This document shows positions 54,739 through 63,861 of a stretch of 64,000 bases of DNA, one piece after another. The position numbers and the translations under genes were made by a program. The stretch lies in NCBI GenBank assembly GCA_028280845.1, contig JANQKZ010000009.1, forward strand, positions 1 through 64,000, written 5' to 3'. This DNA is from Opitutales bacterium (lineage in GTDB: Bacteria > Verrucomicrobiota > Verrucomicrobiia > Opitutales > JABSRG01). Under the pieces are notes generated by a model. It had not been told where the DNA came from. It ran no database searches and saw only the letters and a program-made list of their open reading frames with translations. Positions within the stretch are counted from its first letter, which is position 1. Each line of letters starts with the position of its first letter.

Positions 54739-55233
54739 TCAGGTAAAAATGATTTGGGCGCCGGCGGACAGCTCGTAGAACTCTCCGACAGTCAGGACCC
54801 GATCCATCTGTGGACAGAAATCTTTATCCTTCAGCTTGAACATATCGACGGTTGCCTTACAGGCGTAGATCTTACCTCCGGCATCGCTGATCATCTCGAT
54901 AAACTCACCCACCGGTGGGATATCCAGTTTTTCCATTTCCTGCTTCATCATATACGTCGCGAAGGCAGACATTCCGGGAACCGCTCCCAACACAGTGGGC
55001 ATGGCCATGCCCATGGCATCGGGAACACAAAGGGCCGGGTTGCCCACAGTCGCCACTTTGAGATTGTTCATCTTTTTCTTCACGATAGCGTGCAAGCCAA
55101 AGAAGGTGAAAAAGATACTGGCTTCGATCCCTTCCATTCGGGCGCCGTTAGCCATGATCAACCCCGGATAAACGCCGTCCAGCGATCCCTTGGATACAAC
55201 AATAGATACTTTTTTCAGGGCTTCCTCAGACAT
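54739..55233 (-). CDS. DsrE-family protein
   Basis: 164 residues of the DsrE/F-like (DsrE2) fold: KKVSIVVSKGSLDGVYPGLIMANGARMEGIEASIFFTFFGL, LPTVGEFI-like PPVGEFIEMISDAGGKIYACKATVDMF. A Cys in YACKAT is the usual sulfur-trafficking residue position. Probably a persulfide carrier acting with the TusE/DsrC-like protein encoded 28 bases upstream. Confidence 0.85.
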   Translation of the reverse strand: MSEEALKKVSIVVSKGSLDGVYPGLIMANGARMEGIEASIFFTFFGLHAIVKKKMNNLKVATVGNPALCVPDAMGMAMPTVLGAVPGMSAFATYMMKQEMEKLDIPPVGEFIEMISDAGGKIYACKATVDMFKLKDKDFCPQMDRVLTVGEFYELSAGAQIIFT

Positions 55234-55261
55234 GGGAGTACTCCATTTCTACAGGTTTGAA

Positions 55262-55579
55262 TTACACACAACTTACCGGTTTGGGAAAACCGCCAATGCG
55301 GGCCGCTTTTTTGATGGGGCCTCCAGGAAATAGGCGGTAGAGGTCCTTGGTCGGTATTCCGCCCACCTTATTCATCCGGCGCATACCGGGGACCGCCTCT
55401 TTCTCAGCATAATCTTTTGCGATGAAATCGAGAACCTTCCAATGCTCCTCTGTCAGGGCATCGATGCCTTCTTCCTTCGCCAGTTCTGCCGCAACTTCGC
55501 GGTTCCACTGGCTGCGATCGATCAGGTTTCCGTTTTCATCAAGTTGAAGTTCTACTCCAGCTAGGGTGACTTGGCTCAT
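55262..55579 (-). CDS. TusE/DsrC-like sulfur carrier
   Basis: 105 residues, DsrC fold: FIAKDYAEKEAVPGMRRMNKVGGI and LYRLFPGGPIKKAARIGGFPKPVSCV. The penultimate Cys104 (the reactive swinging-arm Cys) is present; the second DsrC cysteine 11 residues earlier is Ala93, so this is TusE-like and cannot form the intramolecular disulfide of true DsrC. Possible role: persulfide relay or transcriptional (RspA) function. It lies 41 bases from the SQR-like gene. Confidence 0.88.
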   Translation of the reverse strand: MSQVTLAGVELQLDENGNLIDRSQWNREVAAELAKEEGIDALTEEHWKVLDFIAKDYAEKEAVPGMRRMNKVGGIPTKDLYRLFPGGPIKKAARIGGFPKPVSCV

Positions 55580-55620
55580 ATCAGGATCCTTTCTTGTTCA
55601 GGCTATAAATGGGTTCGGGA

Positions 55621-56877
55621 TTATACGGCAACCGGGCTTACTTCGGGGATCTGTTTCCCCGCTCGCGTCATTTTATGCGATACCATTGGCAGCGGAATGG
55701 CTCGTAACAGCGCGTGCCAATACACATACTTAAAAGCCAGTTTTCCAAGGTGATTGATTCTGGATTCTCCCAGGAGTTTAAAGGGGCCTACCTTCGGGAT
55801 AGGAAAATGCCCGGGCACCGGTTCAAGTTCGTAGTTAAAATCTAACAGGAACCCCTTCCCATGCCCCGATTCGATAAAACAATTGGCATGTCCGTCAAAA
55901 GAGGCTTCCAGTTCACGCTCATCAATGTAGGAAAGAATATTCTCTGTCAGCACCTCGGCCTCAAAGTGGGCCACGGACCCCGCTTTCGAGGTCGGCAAGT
56001 CCGTCGCATCGCCAAGGACAAATATGTTATCTTTCACCTTTGACTGGAGGGTGTGCTTATCCGTGGGAACGTAATTGAGTTCATCTCCAATTCCAGACCG
56101 CTCAATCGCAGCAGAACCCATGTTCGTGGGAATCGAAACGAGAAGGTCATAACCGACTTCACGCTCATCCCAGGATACGATCTTATGCTCCTCATTATTG
56201 ATTTCGCCGATCGAGAAATCGCTCACGACCTCGATTCCTTTTTCCTCCAGCAGGTGATCGAGAATCCGGGATGCAACCGGCTTTGTGAAAGCCCCTGAAA
56301 GCGGAGTCACATAGGTGATCTTGGTCTTGTCGCGCAGCCCCTTTTTGCCTAACCACCAATCCGCCAGGAACGTAAATTCCAAGGGAGCTACCGGGCATTT
56401 AATCGGCATCTCGGCAATGTTCACCACCAAGTTGCCACCTTTCCAGTCTTTCAATCGCTCGGTCAGCTTACGGGCTCCGTCGAAAGTGTAGAAATCGAAC
56501 ACATGCTTTTGCCAATCACTGCCCCGTTGACCTTCGGTTTCCTCCAGGGAAATATCCGTCCCCGTAGCAATGATTAACACATCGTAATCTATGCTATTCC
56601 CACAGCCGAGAACGACCCGGTTCGCCTCTGGGTCAATCCGGTCAATCGCACAGATGCGATACTCCACGCCTCGAGGAATGAACTTCTGCTTCGGTTTGAC
56701 CACGTCCCGCTCCCCATAAATACCAAAGGGCATGAATAGGTAACCCGGCTGATAATAATGATCAGGGTTTTGATCCACGATGACGATGGTCCACTCTTCT
56801 ACCTTCAGTTTCCTCCGCATGTGATTGGCCATCATCGTGCCGGCCGTTCCCGCTCCCAATATTGCTAACGTCTTCAT
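55621..56877 (-). CDS. FAD/NAD(P)-dependent oxidoreductase, sulfide:quinone reductase-like
   Basis: 418 residues. FAD-binding GAGTAGTMMANHMR at 8-21, the second dinucleotide site in the middle, and FVLGDATDLPTSKAGSVAHF near 286-305. Two Cys in the positions of the active-site thiols of SQR: Cys161 (MPIKCPVAP) and Cys333 (HANCFI), so sulfide oxidation is plausible; membrane-association by C-terminal region with amphipathic helices. The closest group is SQR-like flavoproteins with TusE/DsrE neighbours. Substrate not provable by sequence alone. Confidence 0.8.
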   Translation of the reverse strand: MKTLAILGAGTAGTMMANHMRRKLKVEEWTIVIVDQNPDHYYQPGYLFMPFGIYGERDVVKPKQKFIPRGVEYRICAIDRIDPEANRVVLGCGNSIDYDVLIIATGTDISLEETEGQRGSDWQKHVFDFYTFDGARKLTERLKDWKGGNLVVNIAEMPIKCPVAPLEFTFLADWWLGKKGLRDKTKITYVTPLSGAFTKPVASRILDHLLEEKGIEVVSDFSIGEINNEEHKIVSWDEREVGYDLLVSIPTNMGSAAIERSGIGDELNYVPTDKHTLQSKVKDNIFVLGDATDLPTSKAGSVAHFEAEVLTENILSYIDERELEASFDGHANCFIESGHGKGFLLDFNYELEPVPGHFPIPKVGPFKLLGESRINHLGKLAFKYVYWHALLRAIPLPMVSHKMTRAGKQIPEVSPVAV

Positions 56878-56898
56878 CCTTTCAGGTCTCCTTTTCAG

Positions 56899-57240
56899 CT
56901 AAATCACAGCCTCCGGTTCCAAATACACCGCACGGAAATATTCGATCATCCCGCGAATCCGATCATCCGATAAGCTGTAGATCATATTCTTTTCCTCGCG
57001 TCTGGCCTCTATGATCCCGCACAAACGCAACATCTTCAGGTGCTGGCTGATGTTGGAAACCTTTGTCTCTCCTATGATTTCAGCGATATCGTTCACACAA
57101 AATTCTCCCTGCGCCAGCGTGCAGATGATTCGGAATCTTACCTTGTTACTGATCATCTGAAATATATGGATCAGGTTCCCGCAGAGCGCTTCGTTGCTCT
57201 GGAATTCCGCCTGTATGTTTTTGCCCAATTGATTTAACAT
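56899..57240 (-). CDS. ArsR/SmtB family transcriptional regulator
   Basis: 113 residues, winged helix-turn-helix: SNKVRFRIICTLAQGEFCVNDIAEIIGETKVSNISQHLKMLRLCGIIEARREEKNMIYSL. Cys at 20, 40, 48 and 74. The classical ELCVCD metal motif is EFCVND, so it is not an arsenic/zinc sensor; two or more Cys may form a persulfide/disulfide switch as in SqrR/BigR. First gene of the run, followed at 21 bases by the SQR-like flavoprotein, its likely target. Confidence 0.88.
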   Translation of the reverse strand: MLNQLGKNIQAEFQSNEALCGNLIHIFQMISNKVRFRIICTLAQGEFCVNDIAEIIGETKVSNISQHLKMLRLCGIIEARREEKNMIYSLSDDRIRGMIEYFRAVYLEPEAVI

Positions 57241-57262
57241 TACAGTAGTTACTAAAATGTTG

Positions 57263-57278
57263 GATTATTAAAATAATC
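57263..57278. promoter_or_regulatory. Candidate ArsR operator: perfect 7-2-7 palindrome
   Basis: GATTATT-AA-AATAATC. Lies 22 bases upstream of the ArsR start, in an AT-rich promoter region. Size and AT-rich dyad fit ArsR-family operators. A TTGATT hexamer on the minus strand overlaps its side. Autoregulation of the seven-gene run is likely. Confidence 0.55.
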
Positions 57279-57475
57279 AAAACTTATTTTATGATCTTTT
57301 ATTATTAGAAAGCTTACTTATAAGGCGGGCAGCCCAGCTAATATCTCCCGTTTCGGTTGGATGGGCGAGCCCGGTCGAATCAGACCCTGCTATCCCTCCA
57401 CTCGACAAGATTTACCCCGGAAAAAGAGCTTATACCCCCCTGCCTTAAAACTCACTCTACCCGATTTTTTCCTCT

Positions 57476-57949
57476 TCACCCTTCATATCCAAATGCATCC
57501 AGAGAATCCTTGAGATGATTTACCAACGTCGGCCGTGTAGTCTGGCTCATGGCGGATTCGGAAACGCAGGATAAATACCCCAACATAGCGTCCAAATCTG
57601 ACTGCCGGCCCTGGCCCGCCAAGTAGTGCTGGAACTGATACAATGATTCAATCCACGCATCCAGCGTAAAGGCAGATTCCGCAGCCAGGGTTTTTATACC
57701 TTCAAACGGTCCCGGGTCCTGGGGGTGCCGGATCGGACGTCGGGCTAACAACTCAAGGACTGGCAGCCAGTTTGACGATGAGGGACAGTGTTGCCCCAGG
57801 ATTTCCAGGTCGTCGCTCGAAAGCCGGGCCCGCCCGTAGAGCGATCGGCCCTGCTCGAGAACCGATACCCAACGATCCAGCGGCTCTCCTGTATTTGCGG
57901 CAAAGGTGTTGGCCAGGTCATGGCTATCAAACTGAGCGATTGGTTTCAT
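57476..57949 (-). CDS. Unknown cytosolic protein
   Basis: Not recognised. 157 residues, soluble, no signal, no repeats. Mainly helical, with segments LDRWVSVLEQGRSLYGRARL, LPVLELLARRPI and LDAWIESLYQFQHYLAGQG. Located between the ArsR promoter and metH, on the same strand, 66 bases downstream of metH, so it may be cotranscribed with it. Confidence 0.55.
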   Translation of the reverse strand: MKPIAQFDSHDLANTFAANTGEPLDRWVSVLEQGRSLYGRARLSSDDLEILGQHCPSSSNWLPVLELLARRPIRHPQDPGPFEGIKTLAAESAFTLDAWIESLYQFQHYLAGQGRQSDLDAMLGYLSCVSESAMSQTTRPTLVNHLKDSLDAFGYEG

Positions 57950-58015
57950 ACGCTACCCATAGGATACGACAACCCAGCCATTGTTCCACACCTCGACGCT
58001 TTCCGGTCAGACAAA

Positions 58016-61000
58016 TCAGACGGGCGCTCCGACCGGCGAGGGTTCATACCCCAGGTTGGGAGCCAACCAGCGCTCAACTTCGGCTACGGACATCCCTTTA
58101 CGGCCAGCATAAGATTCGACCTGGTCTCCGCCCAATTTCCCAACACCAAAATAATGGGCCTCAGGGTGAGCGAAATACAGACCGGATATCGAGCTGGGTG
58201 GATTCATCGCGTAGGATTCGGTGAGTTCCATACCGGTTGCCTCCTGGACTTGCAATACCTCCCAGAGGGGTCCCTTCTCCGTATGATCCGGACAGGCCGG
58301 ATATCCGGGAGCAGGACGGATTCCCCGGTACTTCTCTTTGATCAGGTCCTCATTCGAAAGGCCCTCAGATTCACCATAACCCCACAAGTCGCGAACATGC
58401 TTATGCAGCAATTCGGTAAATGCTTCCGCCAGGCGATCCGCCAGAGCCTGAACCAGGATGGAGTTGTAGTCATCACCCGCCTCTTTGAAGGAGAGAGCAA
58501 AGGCTTCCACCTCATGGCCGCAAGTCACTGCAAACCCACCAAGGGTGTCCATCATACCGGATTCAACCGGAGCAATAAAATCCGCCAGAGAAAAATTGGC
58601 TGCCTTCCCCTCCTTGTCTTTCTGTTGACGTAAGAATTCAAACCGGCCGGTCACCGCATGGTCAGTAGAGGAACGATACAAGAAAACCGTGTCCCCATCC
58701 CGCTGGGCCGGCCAACTTCCAATCACCGCACGCAGCCGCACCCGGTCTTCCGCAATCAAGCGATCCAGCATGGCCTGCGCATCGGCATAGAGGGAACGCG
58801 CCTGCTCGCCCACCTTGTTAGACTCGAGAATCCGAGGGTAGGACCCACGCAAATCCCAGGCCCAGAAAAAGGGGCTCCAGTCGATATACTCCCGGACTTT
58901 GTTCAGATCGTAGCCATCAAAAACTTGCCGCTCAAACACAGGAGGAGCTTGAAACGCGTCCGCAGTCCAGTTGAGGTCCGGACCATTTTGACGGGCAATG
59001 TCATAGGGAAGCAGTGCCGGTGCGTTTCCCTCTCCCGCTTCATGACGTTGTTTGATCTTGCTGTATTTTGCCTGGATCCCGGCCTTGTAATCTTTGGAAA
59101 CAACCGGGTTCAGCAACTGGCTGCACACCCCGACCACGCGCGAGGCATCAATTACATGAATCACTCCACCCGTATAATGTGGGGCGATCTTGATGGCTGT
59201 ATGCGCTGCGCTCGTCGTAGCCCCTCCCACCAACAAGGGAACCACAAATCCCTGACGTTCCATTTCCTTGGCGACATGAATCATCTCATCCAGTGACGGC
59301 GTAATTAACCCGCTCAACCCAACAATGTCGACCTGCTCTTCGCGAGCTACTTGGAGGATTTTTTCAGCAGGAACCATCACTCCGAGATCCACCACCTCAT
59401 AATTATTACAGGCAAGGACCACACCCACGATATTTTTCCCGATGTCGTGAACATCCCCCTTTACCGTAGCCATCAGGATTTTCCCCTGTTTGCCGGTCAA
59501 CTCTCCCCGAGCCTTCATCTCTTCCTTTTCCGCTTCCATGAACGGGGTGAGGTAAGCCACGGCTTTTTTCATCACCCGGGCACTTTTCACGACCTGGGGC
59601 AAAAACATTTTTCCCTCACCAAACAAGTCGCCCACCACCTGCATCCCATCCATAAGCGGACCTTCAATCACCTCCAGGGGTCGATCAAACTGCTGCCGAG
59701 CCTCCTCGGTATCCTCGTCCACAAAATCCCCGATTCCATGAATCAAAGCATGCTTGAGGCGTTCATGCACCGTGTTTTCACGCCATTGGTGACGCGCCGA
59801 ATCCTCCTTCTCCGTCGTTTTGCCTTTGTACTGTTCAGCCAGCTCAATCAGGCGTTCCGTTGCATCATCGCGCCGGTTGAGCAGGACGTCTTCCACCCGC
59901 ACTTTCAACTCGGGTTCAATGTCATCATACACCGCCAGCATTCCTGCGTTCACAATGGCCATGTCCAGTCCGGCCTGCTGTGCATGATACAGAAAGGCCG
60001 AGTGCATGGCCTCCCGCACCACATTATTCCCCCGGAAGGAAAAGGATATATTGCTCAATCCGCCGCTCACCCGCGCGCCGGGACAGGTATCTTTAATGAT
60101 CTGTGTGGCTTCGATAAAATCGACCGCATAGTTGTTATGTTCCTCGATCCCCGTCGCCACCGTAAGGATGTTGGGGTCAAATATGATATCCCAGGGATTA
60201 AACCCGACAGTTTCGGTCAATACCTGATAAGCCCGCTGGCAAATTCGGACTTTGTCGGCTTTGGTCGCCGCTTGTCCCTCCTCGTCAAAAGCCATCACAA
60301 CGACCGCAGCCCCATAACGTTGAGCCAGTTTGGCCTGTTCAATAAACTTGGCCTCGCCTTCCTTCAAGCTGATCGAGTTGATCACGCATTTCCCTTGGGC
60401 ACACCGAAGCCCGGCTTCGATGACCGACCATTTGGAACTGTCCAGCATAAGCGGTATGCGGGCAATATCCGGCTCCGCTGCCACCAAATTCAGGAAGCGG
60501 GTCATGCTGGCCTCTCCATCGAGCAACCCTTCATCAAAATTGACATCAAGAATGTTGGCCCCGTTCTCCACCTGTTGCCGTGCAATTTCCAAGCCGGCTT
60601 CAAAATCACCTTGCTTGATCAGTTTTCTAAAACGGGGCGAGCCTGTTACATTGGTCCGTTCCCCGACCAGGGCGAAAGGCGCGTTTTCCTCCTCCAGGCG
60701 CAGGGCCTCCAGGCCACTGTAGGTGCTGATGGAAGCCGGTGGAACCAACTTACGGGGCGGATACTGGCTCAAGCGCCGCACAATGGCCGCTATATGGTCA
60801 GGAGTAGTTCCACAACAGCCGCCCACAATATTGAGTAACCCATCCCGGGCAAACGATTCCAATAAGCTCCCCGTGTCTTCCGGACCTTCCGGGAATCCGG
60901 TGGGGCTCAGCGGATCCGGCAATCCCGCATTGGGGTAACAGCTGACATAGCAGGGGGCAAGACGGGCCAGCTCCTCGATATAGGGGCGCATCAACTCGGC

Positions 61001-61795
61001 CCCAAGGGCACAATTCATGCCCACACTGATCGGCTTGGCGTGCTGGATGGAGGTCCAAAACGCTTCCGTCGTCTGCCCACTCAGGGTACGCCCGGATTGG
61101 TCCGTGATGGTTCCGGATATCATTACGGGAAGGCGCATGCCGGTCTCTGCAAAGTATGCATCAATTGCATACAAGGCCGCCTTCAGGTTCAGTGTATCAA
61201 AGACCGTCTCAGGTAACAGGATATCGACCCCACCATCTACCAGAGCTCGGATAGCTTCCAGATAGGCGTCTTTTACCTCGATAAAAGTAACCTCCCGTTT
61301 ACCCGGATCATTGACATCCCGTGACATCGACAGGGTGCGGTTGGTGGGCCCCAACGCCCCGGCCACAAAGCACTGTCGATTCGGGTTTTCCTTCATGAAG
61401 CCATCCACCGCTCGACGGGCTAATTGGGCACTCTCGAGATTGATCGCATGGACCTGGTCCTCCAACCCGTAGTCTGCCTGGGCTATCGTCGTCGCGCTAA
61501 AGGTATTCGTTTCAATGATGTCTGTACCCGCTTCCAGGAAAGAGCGATGTATTTCCTCGATCACATCGGGGCGTGTTAAACTGAGCAGATCATTGTTCCC
61601 CTTCAGGTCCCCCCCGTGGTCCATGAAACGGTCTCCTCGAAAATCAACCTCTTCCAGTTTCCTTTGCTGGATCATCGTCCCCATCGCCCCGTCCAGAAAC
61701 AGTATGCGCTTGCCCAATAAGTCCAACAGGCGGAGGCCCGCCTCCGTCAGGGGAAGGTCTTGATTGAGGAAAGGTGGAATGGACTCAGAGGACAT
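58016..61795 (-). CDS. metH: Cobalamin-dependent methionine synthase
   Basis: Remethylates homocysteine with methyl-B12. 1259 residues, all four modules: homocysteine domain (1-330; DGAMGTMIQ and the zinc site [10 protein letters not shown] at the end), folate domain (360-620; [30 protein letters not shown]), B12 domain with [25 protein letters not shown] (DxHxxG at about 760), and the AdoMet-reactivation domain from about 920 to the end ([18 protein letters not shown]). No riboswitch of the B12 or SAM type is seen in the short gap before it. Confidence 0.97.
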   Translation of the reverse strand: MSSESIPPFLNQDLPLTEAGLRLLDLLGKRILFLDGAMGTMIQQRKLEEVDFRGDRFMDHGGDLKGNNDLLSLTRPDVIEEIHRSFLEAGTDIIETNTFSATTIAQADYGLEDQVHAINLESAQLARRAVDGFMKENPNRQCFVAGALGPTNRTLSMSRDVNDPGKREVTFIEVKDAYLEAIRALVDGGVDILLPETVFDTLNLKAALYAIDAYFAETGMRLPVMISGTITDQSGRTLSGQTTEAFWTSIQHAKPISVGMNCALGAELMRPYIEELARLAPCYVSCYPNAGLPDPLSPTGFPEGPEDTGSLLESFARDGLLNIVGGCCGTTPDHIAAIVRRLSQYPPRKLVPPASISTYSGLEALRLEEENAPFALVGERTNVTGSPRFRKLIKQGDFEAGLEIARQQVENGANILDVNFDEGLLDGEASMTRFLNLVAAEPDIARIPLMLDSSKWSVIEAGLRCAQGKCVINSISLKEGEAKFIEQAKLAQRYGAAVVVMAFDEEGQAATKADKVRICQRAYQVLTETVGFNPWDIIFDPNILTVATGIEEHNNYAVDFIEATQIIKDTCPGARVSGGLSNISFSFRGNNVVREAMHSAFLYHAQQAGLDMAIVNAGMLAVYDDIEPELKVRVEDVLLNRRDDATERLIELAEQYKGKTTEKEDSARHQWRENTVHERLKHALIHGIGDFVDEDTEEARQQFDRPLEVIEGPLMDGMQVVGDLFGEGKMFLPQVVKSARVMKKAVAYLTPFMEAEKEEMKARGELTGKQGKILMATVKGDVHDIGKNIVGVVLACNNYEVVDLGVMVPAEKILQVAREEQVDIVGLSGLITPSLDEMIHVAKEMERQGFVVPLLVGGATTSAAHTAIKIAPHYTGGVIHVIDASRVVGVCSQLLNPVVSKDYKAGIQAKYSKIKQRHEAGEGNAPALLPYDIARQNGPDLNWTADAFQAPPVFERQVFDGYDLNKVREYIDWSPFFWAWDLRGSYPRILESNKVGEQARSLYADAQAMLDRLIAEDRVRLRAVIGSWPAQRDGDTVFLYRSSTDHAVTGRFEFLRQQKDKEGKAANFSLADFIAPVESGMMDTLGGFAVTCGHEVEAFALSFKEAGDDYNSILVQALADRLAEAFTELLHKHVRDLWGYGESEGLSNEDLIKEKYRGIRPAPGYPACPDHTEKGPLWEVLQVQEATGMELTESYAMNPPSSISGLYFAHPEAHYFGVGKLGGDQVESYAGRKGMSVAEVERWLAPNLGYEPSPVGAPV

Positions 61796-61907
61796 ATCAA
61801 AATATTCGGATATGATGATGTATAATTTTCTAGGGCTTTTAAATAAAGGTCAATGCTCGATCCCCTTTTACTTTGAAATGACCCCGCCCTTCCGATTTCG
61901 TGGAGAC

Positions 61908-62321
61908 ATGCCCAAATCGACCGGCCGGCAACGAAATACCAGGCAACGGGAAGTCCTCAAAGCCTTACTCGGATCCTCCGACCGCCCCTTGGCAATTGAG
62001 GAAATACACGAACTGGCGGGAGATGAACTCCCCTCGCTCGGGTTGCGGACCGTCTATCGCAATATTCGGGAAATGGAGGCGGAGGAGCTCCTCATCGCAA
62101 TTCATTATCCCGGACAACCTGTTCGCTATGAATGGGTTACGGGCAAACACCGACCTCACTTCATCTGCACCCAGTGCAACCGGACCTTTTACATGCAGGA
62201 GGAAACACCCGAGATCCAATATTCCAGCCCCGAACCCTTCGAAATCCAATACACCGAACTGATTTTTTATGGCCGCTGCAATCAACCCGACTGCCATCCA
62301 GAGGGATCTGCCAAAGATTGA
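61908..62321 (+). CDS. Fur family regulator
   Basis: 137 residues. Core RNTRQREVLKALLGSSDRPLAIEEIHELA, LRTVYRNIREMEAEELL and HFICTQCNRTFYMQEE, with the CxxC zinc pair and a second pair CNQPDC. The start at 61908 with GGAG upstream is favoured; an ATG at 61878 would add ten residues. Divergent from metH (112 bases), so it may control it or be a Zur/PerR-type regulator of unrelated targets. The B12-independent enzyme is absent from this window. Confidence 0.85.
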   Translation: MPKSTGRQRNTRQREVLKALLGSSDRPLAIEEIHELAGDELPSLGLRTVYRNIREMEAEELLIAIHYPGQPVRYEWVTGKHRPHFICTQCNRTFYMQEETPEIQYSSPEPFEIQYTELIFYGRCNQPDCHPEGSAKD

Positions 62322-62368
62322 GATGGCGAGGGGAATCATCACCTGGAATCCAGAATCTACTCCCTACC

Positions 62369-62878
62369 ATGCCTCGCCCCCTCGCCATTCATCAAGGTGT
62401 TTCCCACCTCACCGTTTCCGAGCCTGAACTCATTGCCCTGTTCACCGCTCTGGACGCATGGCCGGCCTATGCGCTTCCTCCCGGCGAGCTCTCCATTGCG
62501 TTTTTGTCGGACGACGCCCTGGCTGAGGTGCATCGAGCATTTCTCGACGACCCCGAATTAACCGACGTCATTACCTTCCCCGGAACCAGCCCGGAAGACC
62601 ATCAACCCGATGCTTGTGATACTATGGGTGAAGAATTTCGGGAAGCTGGGGAAATATGCGTCTCTGTCGACATGGCGATCAGGGTCGCTGCACAGCACGG
62701 CCATTCCCTATCCTGGGAACTGACCCTGTATCTGGTTCATGGTTGGCTTCACCTCGCAGGACTGGATGACAAATCGGAGTCCAGCCGGGCGCAAATGCGC
62801 AGAGCGGAAGTGGCGGCCTTTGAATGGCTCGAATCTCAAGAAGCCCTCCCCACCTTTTCTCTGCCGGAATCCCCCTAG
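62369..62878 (+). CDS. ybeY: Endoribonuclease YbeY
   Basis: Metal-dependent RNase in 16S rRNA 3'-end maturation. 169 residues; SIAFLSDDALAEVHRAFLDDPELTDVITFP is the family core. The zinc site is H124-G-W-L-H128-L-A-G-L-D-D134: the third ligand, normally His (H3xH5xH), is Asp here. Start at 62369 (MPRPLAIHQ); upstream frame overlaps the Fur-like gene and is discarded. A C-terminal tail of about 30 residues. Confidence 0.88.
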   Translation: MPRPLAIHQGVSHLTVSEPELIALFTALDAWPAYALPPGELSIAFLSDDALAEVHRAFLDDPELTDVITFPGTSPEDHQPDACDTMGEEFREAGEICVSVDMAIRVAAQHGHSLSWELTLYLVHGWLHLAGLDDKSESSRAQMRRAEVAAFEWLESQEALPTFSLPESP

Positions 62879-62959
62879 GAAACGGGGGATCCTGAATTTG
62901 ACAAGTTACCGGGGAATTCTCCACCTTGTAGAGGCTCAAACGCTTCACCTCTCCTGCTG

Positions 62960-63343
62960 ATGACATCATCTCGATCAATCTGGGGCCTTGTTTTCACTAC
63001 AGGCTTGTCCTTGCTTTTTACTGCATGTGCCAGCACCAACCCCGGCTGGAAAGAAAAGATGTTAGCCAACCGGGAAAATCTGCTGATGCTCGAACTGGGC
63101 ATGACTCCGCGAGAGGTGCTCATGGTCATGGGGGACCCCAATCTGAACGAAGCGTATGTCCTCGATGAAGACAGATCCCTCAAGGTGTTTTTCTACTACA
63201 CCAACCGGATGGCAGCGGACGGAAACGAAACCAAGGATGAAATGACTCCCGTCGTATTTGAGAACGGCCGCCTCGTCGGCTGGGGTGAAGAATTTTACCG
63301 AGGGTATAGCGTCGAAAAAATGGAAATCCGGATGAAGTATTGA
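62960..63343 (+). CDS. Lipoprotein, SmpA/BamE-like domain
   Basis: 127 residues with lipobox FTAC at about 20-23. The mature core LLMLELGMTPREVLMVMGDPNLNEAY is the SmpA/OmlA-like (BamE, DUF3192) pattern, followed by FFYYTNRMAADGNETKDEMTPVVFENGRLVGWGEEFY. May act in outer-membrane protein assembly or as a general envelope lipoprotein. Eight bases before the acetyltransferase gene. Confidence 0.72.
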   Translation: MTSSRSIWGLVFTTGLSLLFTACASTNPGWKEKMLANRENLLMLELGMTPREVLMVMGDPNLNEAYVLDEDRSLKVFFYYTNRMAADGNETKDEMTPVVFENGRLVGWGEEFYRGYSVEKMEIRMKY

Positions 63344-63351
63344 TCATCAGA

Positions 63352-63855
63352 ATGAGCGAATCTGAAACCCCGACCCTCACTATCGTCCCCGCCCGCCCTG
63401 ATCACCACAGACAAACCTGGGATATATTTAGTAAGGTGGTCACTAAAGGGGACACCTATGTGTTCCCACCGAATTCCTCAGAATCTGACTTTGACCAGCA
63501 TTGGTGGGCCTATCACCCGTGGTCCGCCCTCGACAAAACCCGTGTTGCTGGCACCTATATCATGAAACCCAATCAATTGGGTCTTGGCGCACACATTGCC
63601 AATGCTGCTTTCATGGTGCACCCGAGTTTACAGGGAAAAGGTGTAGGCCAAAAAATGGCAGAGCACGCAATCCGAGAGGCTAAGAAGGCTGACTATAAAG
63701 GGATCCAATTCAATTGTGTGGTTTCTACCAATAGGCGCGCCTTGAACTTATGGCAAAAACTCGGATTCAACATTATAGGGACTATCCCACATGCCTTTAA
63801 CCATGCTGACCAGGGTTTGGTTGACGCTCATATCCTGTTCAAGTCTTTGGAGTGA
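63352..63855 (+). CDS. GNAT family N-acetyltransferase
   Basis: 167 residues, acetyl-CoA site in VHPSLQGKGVGQKMAEHAIREAKKADYKGI (QGKGVG) and the closing LNLWQKLGFNIIGTIPHAF. Similar to L-amino-acid or phosphinothricin-type N-acetyltransferases. ATG at 63352; a TTG 12 bases upstream overlaps the preceding gene's stop. A second GNAT follows at once. Confidence 0.85.
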   Translation: MSESETPTLTIVPARPDHHRQTWDIFSKVVTKGDTYVFPPNSSESDFDQHWWAYHPWSALDKTRVAGTYIMKPNQLGLGAHIANAAFMVHPSLQGKGVGQKMAEHAIREAKKADYKGIQFNCVVSTNRRALNLWQKLGFNIIGTIPHAFNHADQGLVDAHILFKSLE

Positions 63856-63861
63856 TTCGTT

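Noticed and set aside
59351-60838. Long plus-strand reading frame of 495 codons opposite metH
   Set aside because: Fully inside metH on the other strand; its translation has no family motifs and His/Phe-rich composition typical of an antisense shadow.
61796-61907. SAM or B12 riboswitch before metH
   Set aside because: The gap to the divergent gene is too short and shows no riboswitch-like conserved core (no B12 box, no SAM helix set).
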